A stretch of 64,000 nt of DNA from Limnohabitans sp. 2KL-27. GTDB taxonomy: Bacteria > Pseudomonadota > Gammaproteobacteria > Burkholderiales > Burkholderiaceae_C. Under the pieces are notes generated by a model that ran no database searches, had not been told where the DNA came from, and saw only the letters and a list, made by a program, of their open reading frames with translations. The DNA lies in the NCBI RefSeq assembly GCF_001269345.1, contig NZ_CXOP01000002.1, positions 620,853-684,852 of the forward strand. The letters run 5' to 3'. The position numbers and the translations under genes were made by a program. This document shows positions 16,848 to 25,817 of this stretch, piece by piece; positions within the stretch are counted from its first letter, which is position 1; each line of letters begins with the position of its first letter.

Positions 16848-17732
16848 ATGAAAAATCTTTTCACCCTGACGGCATTGGCCTTGACCGTGAGCGCCTGCAG
16901 CACCCTGCCCAGCCCACCCACTTCCCAAGCAGTTGAGCTGAAGTTTGCCGCCCAAATCAACGGCCAGCCCTTTGCCTGCGGCCAGCGCTACGAAGGCGTG
17001 GGCAGCACGCGTTCGACCATCACGCCCAGCGACTTTCGCATGTACGTGAGCGAGGTCAAGCTGGTGCGCCAAGACGGCAGCACCGTACCCGTGCAACTTG
17101 CGCAAGACGGCGTGTGGCAACAGCAATCGGTGGCGCTGCTGGACTTTGAAAACGGCGCAGGCCCTTGCCGCAATGGCACTGAAGCCACCAACACCAGCGT
17201 GCGTGGTCAAGTGCCTGCGGGTGAGTACACCGGGGTGGAACTCACCGTGGGCGTGCCCTTTGCACAAAACCACCAAGACCCCACGGTCGCCCCCGCGCCG
17301 CTCAACTCCACAGCCATGTTCTGGAACTGGCAAGGCGGCTACAAGTTCATCAAGTTCGACACCGCCAGCAGCGGCATCAGCACAGACAAACCCGCAGCAG
17401 CCAACGCCATGGGCCCGGTCACGCGCTACTCGGTGCATCTGGGCAGCACGGCATGCGCGGGCGAGAGCAAAACCCAAGCCCCCAGCGCTTGCCAAAACCC
17501 CAACCGCATGACGGTGCGTTTCGATGGCTTTGACCTTCGCAAAAACACCGTGGTGGCCGACATGGGCGCGGTGCTGGCACAGGCCAATGTGGACGTCAAC
17601 GCCAAAGGCACATCGCCCGGCTGCATGAGCTTCCCCAAAGACGGCGACTGCTCACCTGTGATGCAGGCGCTGGGCCTGGCCTATGACGGCGTGGCCGCTG
17701 CAGGCCCTCAACGACTTTTGTCCAAGCGCTGA
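16848..17732 (+). CDS. mbnP: MbnP-family copper-binding lipoprotein (four-Cys motif protein)
   Basis: A 294-residue protein with a lipoprotein signal (VSAC, Cys17) and the MbnP (metallo-mystery pair) layout, including Cys44, Cys107 and two later Cys pairs, and a Trp-rich segment WNWQGGYKFIKF (Trp159, Trp161). In the characterised pair from a methanotroph, the di-heme partner MbnH oxidises a Trp of MbnP to kynurenine, which then helps bind Cu(I). That chemistry is known for the family and only inferred here. Start at the ATG 16848 with GGAG upstream. The mbnH homologue follows after 21 bases. Confidence 0.87.
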   Translation: MKNLFTLTALALTVSACSTLPSPPTSQAVELKFAAQINGQPFACGQRYEGVGSTRSTITPSDFRMYVSEVKLVRQDGSTVPVQLAQDGVWQQQSVALLDFENGAGPCRNGTEATNTSVRGQVPAGEYTGVELTVGVPFAQNHQDPTVAPAPLNSTAMFWNWQGGYKFIKFDTASSGISTDKPAAANAMGPVTRYSVHLGSTACAGESKTQAPSACQNPNRMTVRFDGFDLRKNTVVADMGAVLAQANVDVNAKGTSPGCMSFPKDGDCSPVMQALGLAYDGVAAAGPQRLLSKR

Positions 17733-17753
17733 TCTGCACCCCAGAGCTCGGCC

Positions 17754-18902
17754 ATGAACCCTTTGCGCAAAACCCTGAGCACCTGCCTGCTGGCCTTGGC
17801 CGGCTGGGCTGTGCTCACGGGCAGCTCCACAGACGTTTTTCATTGGGACTTGCCTGCCTGGGTGCCACGCCCTGTGGTGCCCGCAGACAATCCGATGAGT
17901 GCGGCCAAGGTCGAGCTGGGGCGGCACCTGTTTTACGACCAACGCCTGTCGGCTGACAACAGCATGTCGTGCGCCACCTGCCACCACCAGGACAAAGCCT
18001 TCACCGATGGTCTGGCCGTGGCCAAAGGCGTGACCGGGCAAGCGGGTCAACGCAGTGCCATGGCGCTGGCCAATGTGGCCTATCTGCCTGTGCTGACTTG
18101 GGCCAACCCCAACCTCACGGCTTTGGAGGTGCAGGCGCTCATTCCGCTGTTTGGCGAGCACCCGGTCGAGATGGGCATGGCAGGACGAGAGAAAGAACTG
18201 TTTGAACGCCTGCAAGCCGATGCGCGTTACCGCGACTTGTTTGCCAAAGCCTTTCCGGTCGAAGCCGCAAAAGGCAGCGAAGCTTTGTATTCGCTGGGCA
18301 CACTGACCAAAGCCTTGGCCAGTTTTCAGCGCAGCCTGCTCTCGTTTGACAGCCCGTATGACCGCTACAAATACGGCGGCCAGCCCACGGCCATATCCCC
18401 AGCGGCCAAGCGCGGAGAAAGCCTGTTCTTTGGCGAAAAGATGGAGTGCTACCACTGCCACGGCAGCTTCACCTTCACCGACAACATCCGCCACAGCAAG
18501 CTGCCATTGGCTGAGCGCGGCTTTCACAACACAGGCTTGCACAACCTGGATGGCCGGGGTGCTTACCCCGCAGACAACCCGGGCATCAGCGAGTTCACGG
18601 GCGACGCCGATGACATGGGTAAGTTCCGCACGCCCAGCCTGCGCAACATTGCGCTGACCGCGCCCTACATGCACGACGGCTCCATCGCCACGCTCGACCA
18701 AGTCATCCGTGCCCACTACGCGCAGGCTGGCCGCGCAGGTGGTACGACCAACGGGCCCAGCCCCTTGCGCAGTTCATTGATCGGGGGCTTCGAGGTCAGC
18801 GAGCAAGAAGTCAGCGACCTGGTCGCTTTCTTGAACACCTTGACCGACCACACCTTTGTTCACAACCCTCGCCACGCCAATCCCTGGCCTGCCAGTCGCT
18901 GA
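17754..18902 (+). CDS. mbnH: MbnH-family di-heme c-type enzyme
   Basis: A 382-residue periplasmic di-heme protein of the bacterial cytochrome c peroxidase/MauG superfamily. Heme-binding CxxCH motifs are at Cys73-Cys76-His77 (CATCH) and Cys232-Cys235-His236 (CYHCH). An N-terminal hydrophobic signal (about 7-22) is present. It is paired with MbnP directly upstream, the arrangement of the metallo-mystery pair, in which MbnH modifies a Trp of MbnP. Ordinary peroxidase activity is the alternative, but the MbnP neighbour favours MbnH. The downstream DUF2946 gene starts three bases after the stop. Confidence 0.88.
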   Translation: MNPLRKTLSTCLLALAGWAVLTGSSTDVFHWDLPAWVPRPVVPADNPMSAAKVELGRHLFYDQRLSADNSMSCATCHHQDKAFTDGLAVAKGVTGQAGQRSAMALANVAYLPVLTWANPNLTALEVQALIPLFGEHPVEMGMAGREKELFERLQADARYRDLFAKAFPVEAAKGSEALYSLGTLTKALASFQRSLLSFDSPYDRYKYGGQPTAISPAAKRGESLFFGEKMECYHCHGSFTFTDNIRHSKLPLAERGFHNTGLHNLDGRGAYPADNPGISEFTGDADDMGKFRTPSLRNIALTAPYMHDGSIATLDQVIRAHYAQAGRAGGTTNGPSPLRSSLIGGFEVSEQEVSDLVAFLNTLTDHTFVHNPRHANPWPASR

Positions 18903-18905
18903 GGC

Positions 18906-19277
18906 ATGGACATGCACCGTTCACACCCCTTCTTTCACTCGCTGAGCCGCCTCGTGTTGGTTTGGTATGTGCTGTTTGTGGGTGTGTCGGTTTTGGCCGC
19001 CACGCTGCAGCCAAAGACCATGGAGGTCGTGTGTTCCGCCATGGGCATCATGAAGGTGGTGGTGCAAGGCGAGGGTGAAGCCCCACCGCTGACCAGCAAC
19101 ATGGACTGCCCGCTGTGCGCCCACGCCACCCCCGCATTGCCACCGCCCACGGTGGCGGCTTTGGTCCATGTGCACGATGCACGCGCTTTCATCGTGCAGG
19201 CCTTGCCCGAGGCGCTGCTGTTGGCCCGCACTGCTCCGCCACTGCCTTCTCGCGGACCTCCGAACTCCTCTCTTTGA
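18906..19277 (+). CDS. DUF2946 membrane protein, copy 3
   Basis: A 123-residue protein very like copy 1: a Leu/Val-rich membrane segment (about 13-31) with the same LSRLVLVWYVLFVGV style, then EVVCSAMG (Cys43) and MDCPLC (Cys68, Cys71). It is coupled closely to mbnH. The two Cys motifs suggest metal binding on the periplasmic side. This is the last high-GC gene of the island before the AT-richer receptor module. Confidence 0.77.
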   Translation: MDMHRSHPFFHSLSRLVLVWYVLFVGVSVLAATLQPKTMEVVCSAMGIMKVVVQGEGEAPPLTSNMDCPLCAHATPALPPPTVAALVHVHDARAFIVQALPEALLLARTAPPLPSRGPPNSSL

Positions 19278-19321
19278 TCTCCAAGCGGGCATAGCGCATT
19301 AGCTGCTGCCCCTTTTTGGTT

Positions 19322-19349
19322 GGCGACCTGCTTCTTGCAGGAACTCGCC
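19322..19349 (+). promoter_or_regulatory. Bulged hairpin upstream of the small ORF and TonB receptor
   Basis: GGCGA (19322-19326) and CCTGC (19327-19331) pair with GCAGG (19337-19341) and TCGCC (19345-19349), giving a ten-pair stem with a TTCTT loop and a three-base bulge on one side. It lies 23 bases before the GTG of the 48-residue ORF. There is no U-tract, so a simple terminator is unlikely; a leader RNA structure controlling the downstream genes is possible. Confidence 0.35.
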
Positions 19350-19371
19350 TGCGATCTTTGAAGGAAAAACT

Positions 19372-19518
19372 GTGATTAATTATTTCTCTCCTCGCGGAGC
19401 AAAGCGCGGCATCGTTTTGGCTGGAGCTACGGCTTTGCTATGGGCCTGCTGGGCCATCGGCTACATACAAGGCTTTTCTGGGGGCAGTGCCCCTGAGGTC
19501 ATTTGGATATTGAATTAA
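19372..19518 (+). CDS. Small single-pass membrane protein (48 residues), unknown
   Basis: A GTG-started ORF with a strong ribosome binding site (AAGGA, six bases upstream). It encodes 48 residues: a basic start (MINYFSPRGAKRG), one clear membrane helix (about 14-34, with the Trp-rich LLWACWAIGY), and a short tail. It ends 15 bases before the TonB-receptor ATG, and the two are probably co-translated. I do not recognise the family. Possible roles are a membrane partner of receptor uptake or a leader peptide; both are guesses. The clear binding site and tight spacing make chance less likely. Confidence 0.6.
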   Translation: MINYFSPRGAKRGIVLAGATALLWACWAIGYIQGFSGGSAPEVIWILN

Positions 19519-19533
19519 TTTAGAAAGAATCAA

Positions 19534-21687
19534 ATGAAAAAACTTAACTTAACCCCAATTGCGGCTGTTACCGTAGGATTCTTATCGGTTGGTGCACATG
19601 CGCAGGCAACTAAAACAGATGCAACTTTGCCTGCGATCACGGTCACAGCTGATCGCGTTGATGGATATGTTGTGCCGACCTCGAGCACGGCAACCAAGAC
19701 GGACACCCCCATTGAGAACATCCCCCAGACGGTTGTCGTTGTGCCGAGGCAGGTGATTGAAGATCAGGGTGCAACAAAGCTCTCGGACGTCACCACCAAC
19801 GTCAGCAATGTCCAGCATTTCGACCAGCGGGACTTTTCAACCGTCACAAGTTTCAAGATTCGTGGTTTCAATGCGGCGGTGGTGGTGGACGGCGTGGCAA
19901 GCCCTGGCTACTTCAGCAACCTTGAGCCCGTCTACAACATGGAGCAGGTGGATGTGGTGAAGGGTCCGGGTGGTGCTCTTTATGCCACGTCACAATCCAC
20001 TGGTGCCGATAGTGTTGGCGGGATGATTGGCATCACTACCAAAGCACCTGGTCCAGATGCCATACGTCAAGTGGGTTTCAGGGTGGGGTCATACAACGAC
20101 AGGGCGTACTTCGCTGACCTGAATCAGCCCATCAATGAAACGTTGGGGGTGCGCCTCGTCGTTCAAAAGCAATCGGCAGACAGCGAGACTGATCGTGTCA
20201 GTTCTCAGCAAACCTTCATTGCCCCCAGTTTGGCTCTCAATATTGACCGCGATCGCAAGTTTGTGCTCCGACTCAAGCACGTTGAGAACGATTGGCATGA
20301 CTCGGTTGGTTTACCCACCCAGACTGCAGCCCGCAATGGAAACTTGACTGCAGAGGGCATTCCAAAGAGCACGATGAACGCTGACTCGATCAACGCGCAT
20401 TACACCCAGCGCTTGAATGACACTTGGAAGTTTGACTTTGTGGTTGCAGAAACGCGCGCCAAGTTTGATCAACGGGCGATGTTTTATCTATCACCAAATT
20501 CCGCTGCTCCAAATGCCGCACCGGGAGGCGAGGCCGCGCGGCTTTGGCAGGACATGAAGACAACGGTAATTTCACCAACGTTGACTTCAAAATTTGATAC
20601 GAGCTCGGCGAAACATACTCTGCTACTTGGGGCAGAGGAGGTCAAGACTCGCGATTATGGATTTGTTGCTATTGACCCATTTGGCGCACTCTTCTGCATG
20701 GGTGGCGTTGCGTGCACCTATTCCGTTTACTCTGCGCCGTATGCTGCATGGGTTGAGCCAACATCTCCAACCAACCCGTATAACAAAGTCTCAAGCACGA
20801 CACATGCTCTTTACGTCCAAGATCAAATCGAAATAGGTCGCTGGCATTTTCAAGCGGGGCTCAGGTATGCACGCATGAAGATCAGTGACTACTACGCCGG
20901 TTTTCCTACCGACCCTGCTGGACTCACTGCGGGTCACGACGACAAGGATACGTTCTCAAAATTGTTGCCGCGTGTAGGGGCTGTGTTTGACATCACTGAT
21001 AACGCTTCCATGTTTGCAGGTTACGGTGAGGGAATGAAGGTCCCTTTGGGGGGGCTTTACGACCCCAGTGCGAAGCGAAAACCTGAAGAATCAAACCAAA
21101 CAGAAATCGGTTTTCGGTTAAAAGATTGGTACGGTCTAACTGCAACCTTGGCATGGTTCGATCTTACGAGACGCAACGTCCCGACATCCGGCCCTGCCCC
21201 GAATTACTACATCTACCAAGTAGGCGAACAGAACTCAAAGGGCATTGACCTGAACTTGGCTTGGAAAGCAAGCAAAAGCCTGACGGTCCTTGCTGGCTTG
21301 AGCGACCAGAAAGCCATCACCGTAGAGAACCAATACAGCGCAGCAAGTGTTGGGAAGACTCTACAAAACGTGCCTGCCCAAACCGCCAGATTAGCCATGC
21401 GCTACGACATTCGTGAGGGGGAGCTTGCCGGTTTGGGTTTTGGACTCGGTTTGCGCCATCACTCAAAGTTGGCTGCCGATTCCAGCAACACCAACTTCAC
21501 GCCGGCAGTTACCGTTTATGACTCGCAAGTCTCCTACCGTATGAAGGGTGTGAGTTTGAATTTGGCAATCAATAACTTACTGGATAAAAAGTATGTGGTT
21601 CCAAGCAGTCAATCATCGAGTGCTGGGCCCCTGTACTTTCCAGCACTACGTCGGACAGCAATGCTGACTGCCACAATGGACTTTTAA
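19534..21687 (+). CDS. TonB-dependent outer-membrane receptor, siderophore type
   Basis: A 717-residue receptor with signal peptide (about 1-23, ending AHAQA), a TonB-box-like stretch LPAITVTADR (about 32-41), a plug domain (about 60-170, with VDVVKGPGGALY), and a long beta-barrel ending in the terminal Phe needed for outer-membrane assembly. The architecture matches FhuA/FpvA-type ferric-siderophore receptors, but the ligand cannot be read from sequence. Its base composition is clearly more AT-rich than its neighbours, pointing to horizontal acquisition. Context (copper proteins upstream, isonitrile-hydratase-like enzyme directly downstream) suggests a metal-chelate import module. Confidence 0.9.
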   Translation: MKKLNLTPIAAVTVGFLSVGAHAQATKTDATLPAITVTADRVDGYVVPTSSTATKTDTPIENIPQTVVVVPRQVIEDQGATKLSDVTTNVSNVQHFDQRDFSTVTSFKIRGFNAAVVVDGVASPGYFSNLEPVYNMEQVDVVKGPGGALYATSQSTGADSVGGMIGITTKAPGPDAIRQVGFRVGSYNDRAYFADLNQPINETLGVRLVVQKQSADSETDRVSSQQTFIAPSLALNIDRDRKFVLRLKHVENDWHDSVGLPTQTAARNGNLTAEGIPKSTMNADSINAHYTQRLNDTWKFDFVVAETRAKFDQRAMFYLSPNSAAPNAAPGGEAARLWQDMKTTVISPTLTSKFDTSSAKHTLLLGAEEVKTRDYGFVAIDPFGALFCMGGVACTYSVYSAPYAAWVEPTSPTNPYNKVSSTTHALYVQDQIEIGRWHFQAGLRYARMKISDYYAGFPTDPAGLTAGHDDKDTFSKLLPRVGAVFDITDNASMFAGYGEGMKVPLGGLYDPSAKRKPEESNQTEIGFRLKDWYGLTATLAWFDLTRRNVPTSGPAPNYYIYQVGEQNSKGIDLNLAWKASKSLTVLAGLSDQKAITVENQYSAASVGKTLQNVPAQTARLAMRYDIREGELAGLGFGLGLRHHSKLAADSSNTNFTPAVTVYDSQVSYRMKGVSLNLAINNLLDKKYVVPSSQSSSAGPLYFPALRRTAMLTATMDF

Positions 21688-21695
21688 GGACGACC

Positions 21696-22541
21696 ATGGA
21701 CCGACGAACATTTAATCTTGTAGCGCTGTTGGCTGGCATGTTTCGCGTGACATCAGCAGCAAAGGCAAGCAGTAGCGGCGAACATGATCATGCAACTGGA
21801 TTCTTCATGCAGAAGTATCCCGACCTTGTAGGTGGGGATGAGGTCACCATCGGCATGGTCGTTTATCCGGGCATGTTCTTATTAGATCTCGTCGGTCCAC
21901 TCGCGGTATTTGAGTCTTTGCTGAATCGCAAAATTCACTTGCTTTGGAAGGACACCCAGCCCGTTGGCGGGACATCAGGCGCCAGCACCGTGCTCATACC
22001 TGTTACGCCAACCATGACATTCGCAGACTGCCCTAAGGCTCTGGACCTTTTGTTTGTTCCAGGTGGCGTTAATGGAACCCTCCAAATGATGGAAGACCCG
22101 GTTGTACTGCAGTTCCTGGCAGATCAAGCGCCAAGATCGAAGTACGTAGCGAGTGTGTGCACTGGATCGTTGATTTTGGGAGCTGCCGGGTTATTGAAAG
22201 GCTACCGAGCAACTTCCCATTGGATGACGATCGATGCATTGAGAGAACTGGGGGCAACGCCTGTTAAGAAGCGTGTCGTTGTTGACCGCAATCGGATCAC
22301 GGGTGGTGGCGTCACTGCGGGCATGGATTTTGGTTTGGCGCTGGTTGCACTGCTGCGAAACCGTACCTACGCAGAAGCGGTACAACTCTATCTTGAGTAC
22401 GACCCGAAGCCTCCGTTCAATGCAGGTTCCCCAGATACCGCCCCCAAACGGGTCAAGGAGTTTCTGGATGACATGCTTGGGCAGGTCAGTTCAACTTCAA
22501 TTGATGCAGCAAAACGAGCGAGGGGTAAGTGGAAGGATTAG
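21696..22541 (+). CDS. DJ-1/PfpI-family isonitrile-hydratase-like protein with Tat-like signal
   Basis: A 281-residue DJ-1/PfpI protein. From about residue 50 it follows isocyanide (isonitrile) hydratase closely as I recall that enzyme: catalytic Cys155 in VCTGSLILGAAG, Thr156, Asp64 in LLDLVGP, and the family-typical LEYDPKPPFNAGSPDTAP near the end. The enzyme hydrates isonitriles to N-formamides. Unlike the cytoplasmic enzyme, it has an N-terminal extension beginning MDRRTFNLVALLAG, which resembles a twin-arginine signal, so export to the periplasm is plausible. It is eight bases after the receptor, with AAGGA before its ATG, and shares its AT-richer composition. Other DJ-1 activities cannot be excluded. 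Confidence 0.82.
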   Translation: MDRRTFNLVALLAGMFRVTSAAKASSSGEHDHATGFFMQKYPDLVGGDEVTIGMVVYPGMFLLDLVGPLAVFESLLNRKIHLLWKDTQPVGGTSGASTVLIPVTPTMTFADCPKALDLLFVPGGVNGTLQMMEDPVVLQFLADQAPRSKYVASVCTGSLILGAAGLLKGYRATSHWMTIDALRELGATPVKKRVVVDRNRITGGGVTAGMDFGLALVALLRNRTYAEAVQLYLEYDPKPPFNAGSPDTAPKRVKEFLDDMLGQVSSTSIDAAKRARGKWKD

Positions 22542-22656
22542 TTTGAGCCTTCGATACCGCCAAAAAAGAGGGTAAAGCATCAGGGTGGAAGGCTGGTTAG
22601 CTGGAACTGAAAGCGTCTTCAGGTAAGCTTTGCAGACCACTTTCCAAGGAACTGCC

Positions 22657-23379
22657 ATGAGCGAACCTTCTGCCTTCGGCTTTGGCCAATTCGTGCCAGG
22701 CTTTGACTTTTTGCAAAACCTGTCTAAAACCGCCTCGCCAGCTCAGCCTGCGGCGGCGGCTGGCATGCCCGGTATGGCCAGCTGGGTGGCACCCACGCTC
22801 AGCATCGAAGACATCGACAAACGCATTCAAGAGTTGAAGTCGGTGCTTTTTTGGCTCGAGCAAAACACCACGGCGCTCAAGGCCACCATCCAAGCGATGG
22901 AGGTGCAAAAAATGACCTTGTCCACGCTGCAGAGCATGAATGTCAGCATGACCGATCTGGCCAAGGCCTTCACGGCCAAAGCGCCTGCACCCGTGCCTGA
23001 GCCGCCAGCTGCTGCATCCCAACCTGTGACGCCACCGGCCGCGCCTGAGCCAAAACCCGTTCAACCAGAGGATGCGGCCAATAAAGCGCCTGAAGAACCT
23101 GCGAATGGGCCCGCTTCGGCCAAGCCTGCGGTGGACCCGATGCAGTGGTGGGGGGCCTTGACCCAGCAGTTTCAAAACATTGCCACCGCGGCCGTCAAAG
23201 ACGTGGCCGCCGAAGCCATGAAGACGGGCATGACAGCCAAAGGGGCCAGCACGTCAGCCCCTGGTAAAAAACCAAGCCCTGCCAAAAAGGCCGTGGCCAA
23301 GAAGTCAGCCGCTGCCAAAACCAAACCGCTTGCCAAATCTGCGCCGCGCAAGCCAGCCGCCAAGCGCAAAGCGCCATGA
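22657..23379 (+). CDS. phaM: PhaM-like polyhydroxybutyrate granule protein
   Basis: A 240-residue protein. The N-terminal part (about 1-110) carries the PhaM-type segment SIEDIDKRIQELKSVLFWLE followed by a helical stretch. A Pro/Ala-rich linker and a very basic Lys/Ala/Pro-rich tail (about 205-240, AKK/AAK repeats) follow. In Ralstonia, PhaM activates the polyhydroxybutyrate synthase PhaC and tethers granules to DNA through such a tail. The role here is inferred from this layout. The ATG at 22657 gives the family N-terminus. It overlaps the FIST gene by four bases (ATGA). Confidence 0.8.
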   Translation: MSEPSAFGFGQFVPGFDFLQNLSKTASPAQPAAAAGMPGMASWVAPTLSIEDIDKRIQELKSVLFWLEQNTTALKATIQAMEVQKMTLSTLQSMNVSMTDLAKAFTAKAPAPVPEPPAAASQPVTPPAAPEPKPVQPEDAANKAPEEPANGPASAKPAVDPMQWWGALTQQFQNIATAAVKDVAAEAMKTGMTAKGASTSAPGKKPSPAKKAVAKKSAAAKTKPLAKSAPRKPAAKRKAP

Positions 23380-24623
23380 AGTTGTTTCCGAGTGGGCACG
23401 CCACCCACCCGCAGTGGCGCATGGCCGCTGGCCTGGTGCTGGCGCAGTTGCGTGCCCAGATGGGTTTGCCCGATTACGCCAGCCAACCCCGTTTGGGCTT
23501 GCTCTACATCACCGACCATTACGCGCCCGAGGCGCAAGCGCTGCTCGACCACCTGCGCCAGGCCTTGCCCGAGGTGACTGACTGGGCGGGTACGGTGGGC
23601 ATTGGCGTGGCGGTGAACAACGCCGAGTACTTCGACGAACCCGCCATGGCGCTCATGCTGTGCGACCTCACGCCCGAGCAATACCGCGTGTTTTCGGGGG
23701 TCTCGCCGCTGCCATCGGGCTGGGCCGATGCGGCCTTGGTGCACGCCGACCCCAACACACCCGACCTGGCCGAGCTGATCAAAGAGATGGCCGAGCGCAC
23801 GCAGCAAGGCTATTTGTTTGGCGGTTTGAGCGCCACCCGCACGCGCAGCGTGCAGTTTGCGGTGCGGGCCGAAGATGCGGGTGGCTCAGAGGTGCACGGC
23901 GGTGTCCTCCAAGGTGGCTTGAGTGGCGTGGCCTTTTCACCCGATGTGGCGCTTTTGTCGCGCGTGACGCAAGGCTGCCAGCCTGTGGCCCCCGAACGCG
24001 AGATCACCGAATCCGAGGACCATGTGGTGCTCCAGTTGGCGGGAGAGCCTGCGCTGGACGTCATGTTGGCCGATTTGGACATCAGCCTGAAGGACCCCCA
24101 AAAAGCCATTGCCGTGGTGCGCTCCACGCTGGTCGGCCTGAGTGCGCCCGGGCAATCTGGCGTGGGCCGTGCAGGCAATCTGGGCCACGACGTTCGGGTG
24201 CGCCACATCATCGGCCTGGACCCTGGGCGCCAAGGCGTGGCGATTGCCGAGCACTTGGAGCCGGGCATGCGTTTGACGTTTTGCCGTCGCGATGTGCAAG
24301 CGGCCCGCGCCGACTTGGTGCGCGTGTGCGCTGAAATTCGCGAAGCGCTGGAGCCTGAGATGCTGTCCATCGAGGCCATCAACGCCATGAGCGATGACCC
24401 GGTGCCCACGGTGCCCCAAGCGCGCCAGCGCATGGCGGGCGCTGTGTATGTGAGCTGCACTGGGCGTGGTGGCCCGCACTTTGGCGGCCCCAACGCCGAG
24501 ATGCAGATCATTCGGCATGCTTTGGGCGATGTGCCGCTGGTGGGTTTTTTTGCCGCCGGCGAGATTGCGCGCAAGCAGCTCTATGGTTACACCGGGGTGT
24601 TGACGGTGTTCACCACCGATTGA
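23376..24623 (+). CDS. FIST-domain sensory protein
   Basis: A 415-residue protein with a FIST N-terminal domain (about 30-235) and a FIST_C domain (about 245-395), the latter with the characteristic GRGGPHFGGPNAEMQ and PLVGFFAAGEI segments. FIST domains are thought to bind small ligands such as amino acids in signal transduction. No output domain (kinase, GGDEF or receiver) is fused. Translation is coupled to phaM. Its stop codon abuts the tgt stop codon of the opposite strand. Confidence 0.88.
   Translation: MKLFPSGHATHPQWRMAAGLVLAQLRAQMGLPDYASQPRLGLLYITDHYAPEAQALLDHLRQALPEVTDWAGTVGIGVAVNNAEYFDEPAMALMLCDLTPEQYRVFSGVSPLPSGWADAALVHADPNTPDLAELIKEMAERTQQGYLFGGLSATRTRSVQFAVRAEDAGGSEVHGGVLQGGLSGVAFSPDVALLSRVTQGCQPVAPEREITESEDHVVLQLAGEPALDVMLADLDISLKDPQKAIAVVRSTLVGLSAPGQSGVGRAGNLGHDVRVRHIIGLDPGRQGVAIAEHLEPGMRLTFCRRDVQAARADLVRVCAEIREALEPEMLSIEAINAMSDDPVPTVPQARQRMAGAVYVSCTGRGGPHFGGPNAEMQIIRHALGDVPLVGFFAAGEIARKQLYGYTGVLTVFTTD

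Positions 24624-25817
<1,194 letters not shown>

Noticed and set aside
22542..22656. Possible attachment site or terminal repeat downstream of the isonitrile-hydratase-like gene
   Set aside because: No repeat shared with the upstream border near 19278-19371 and no integrase or transposase nearby.
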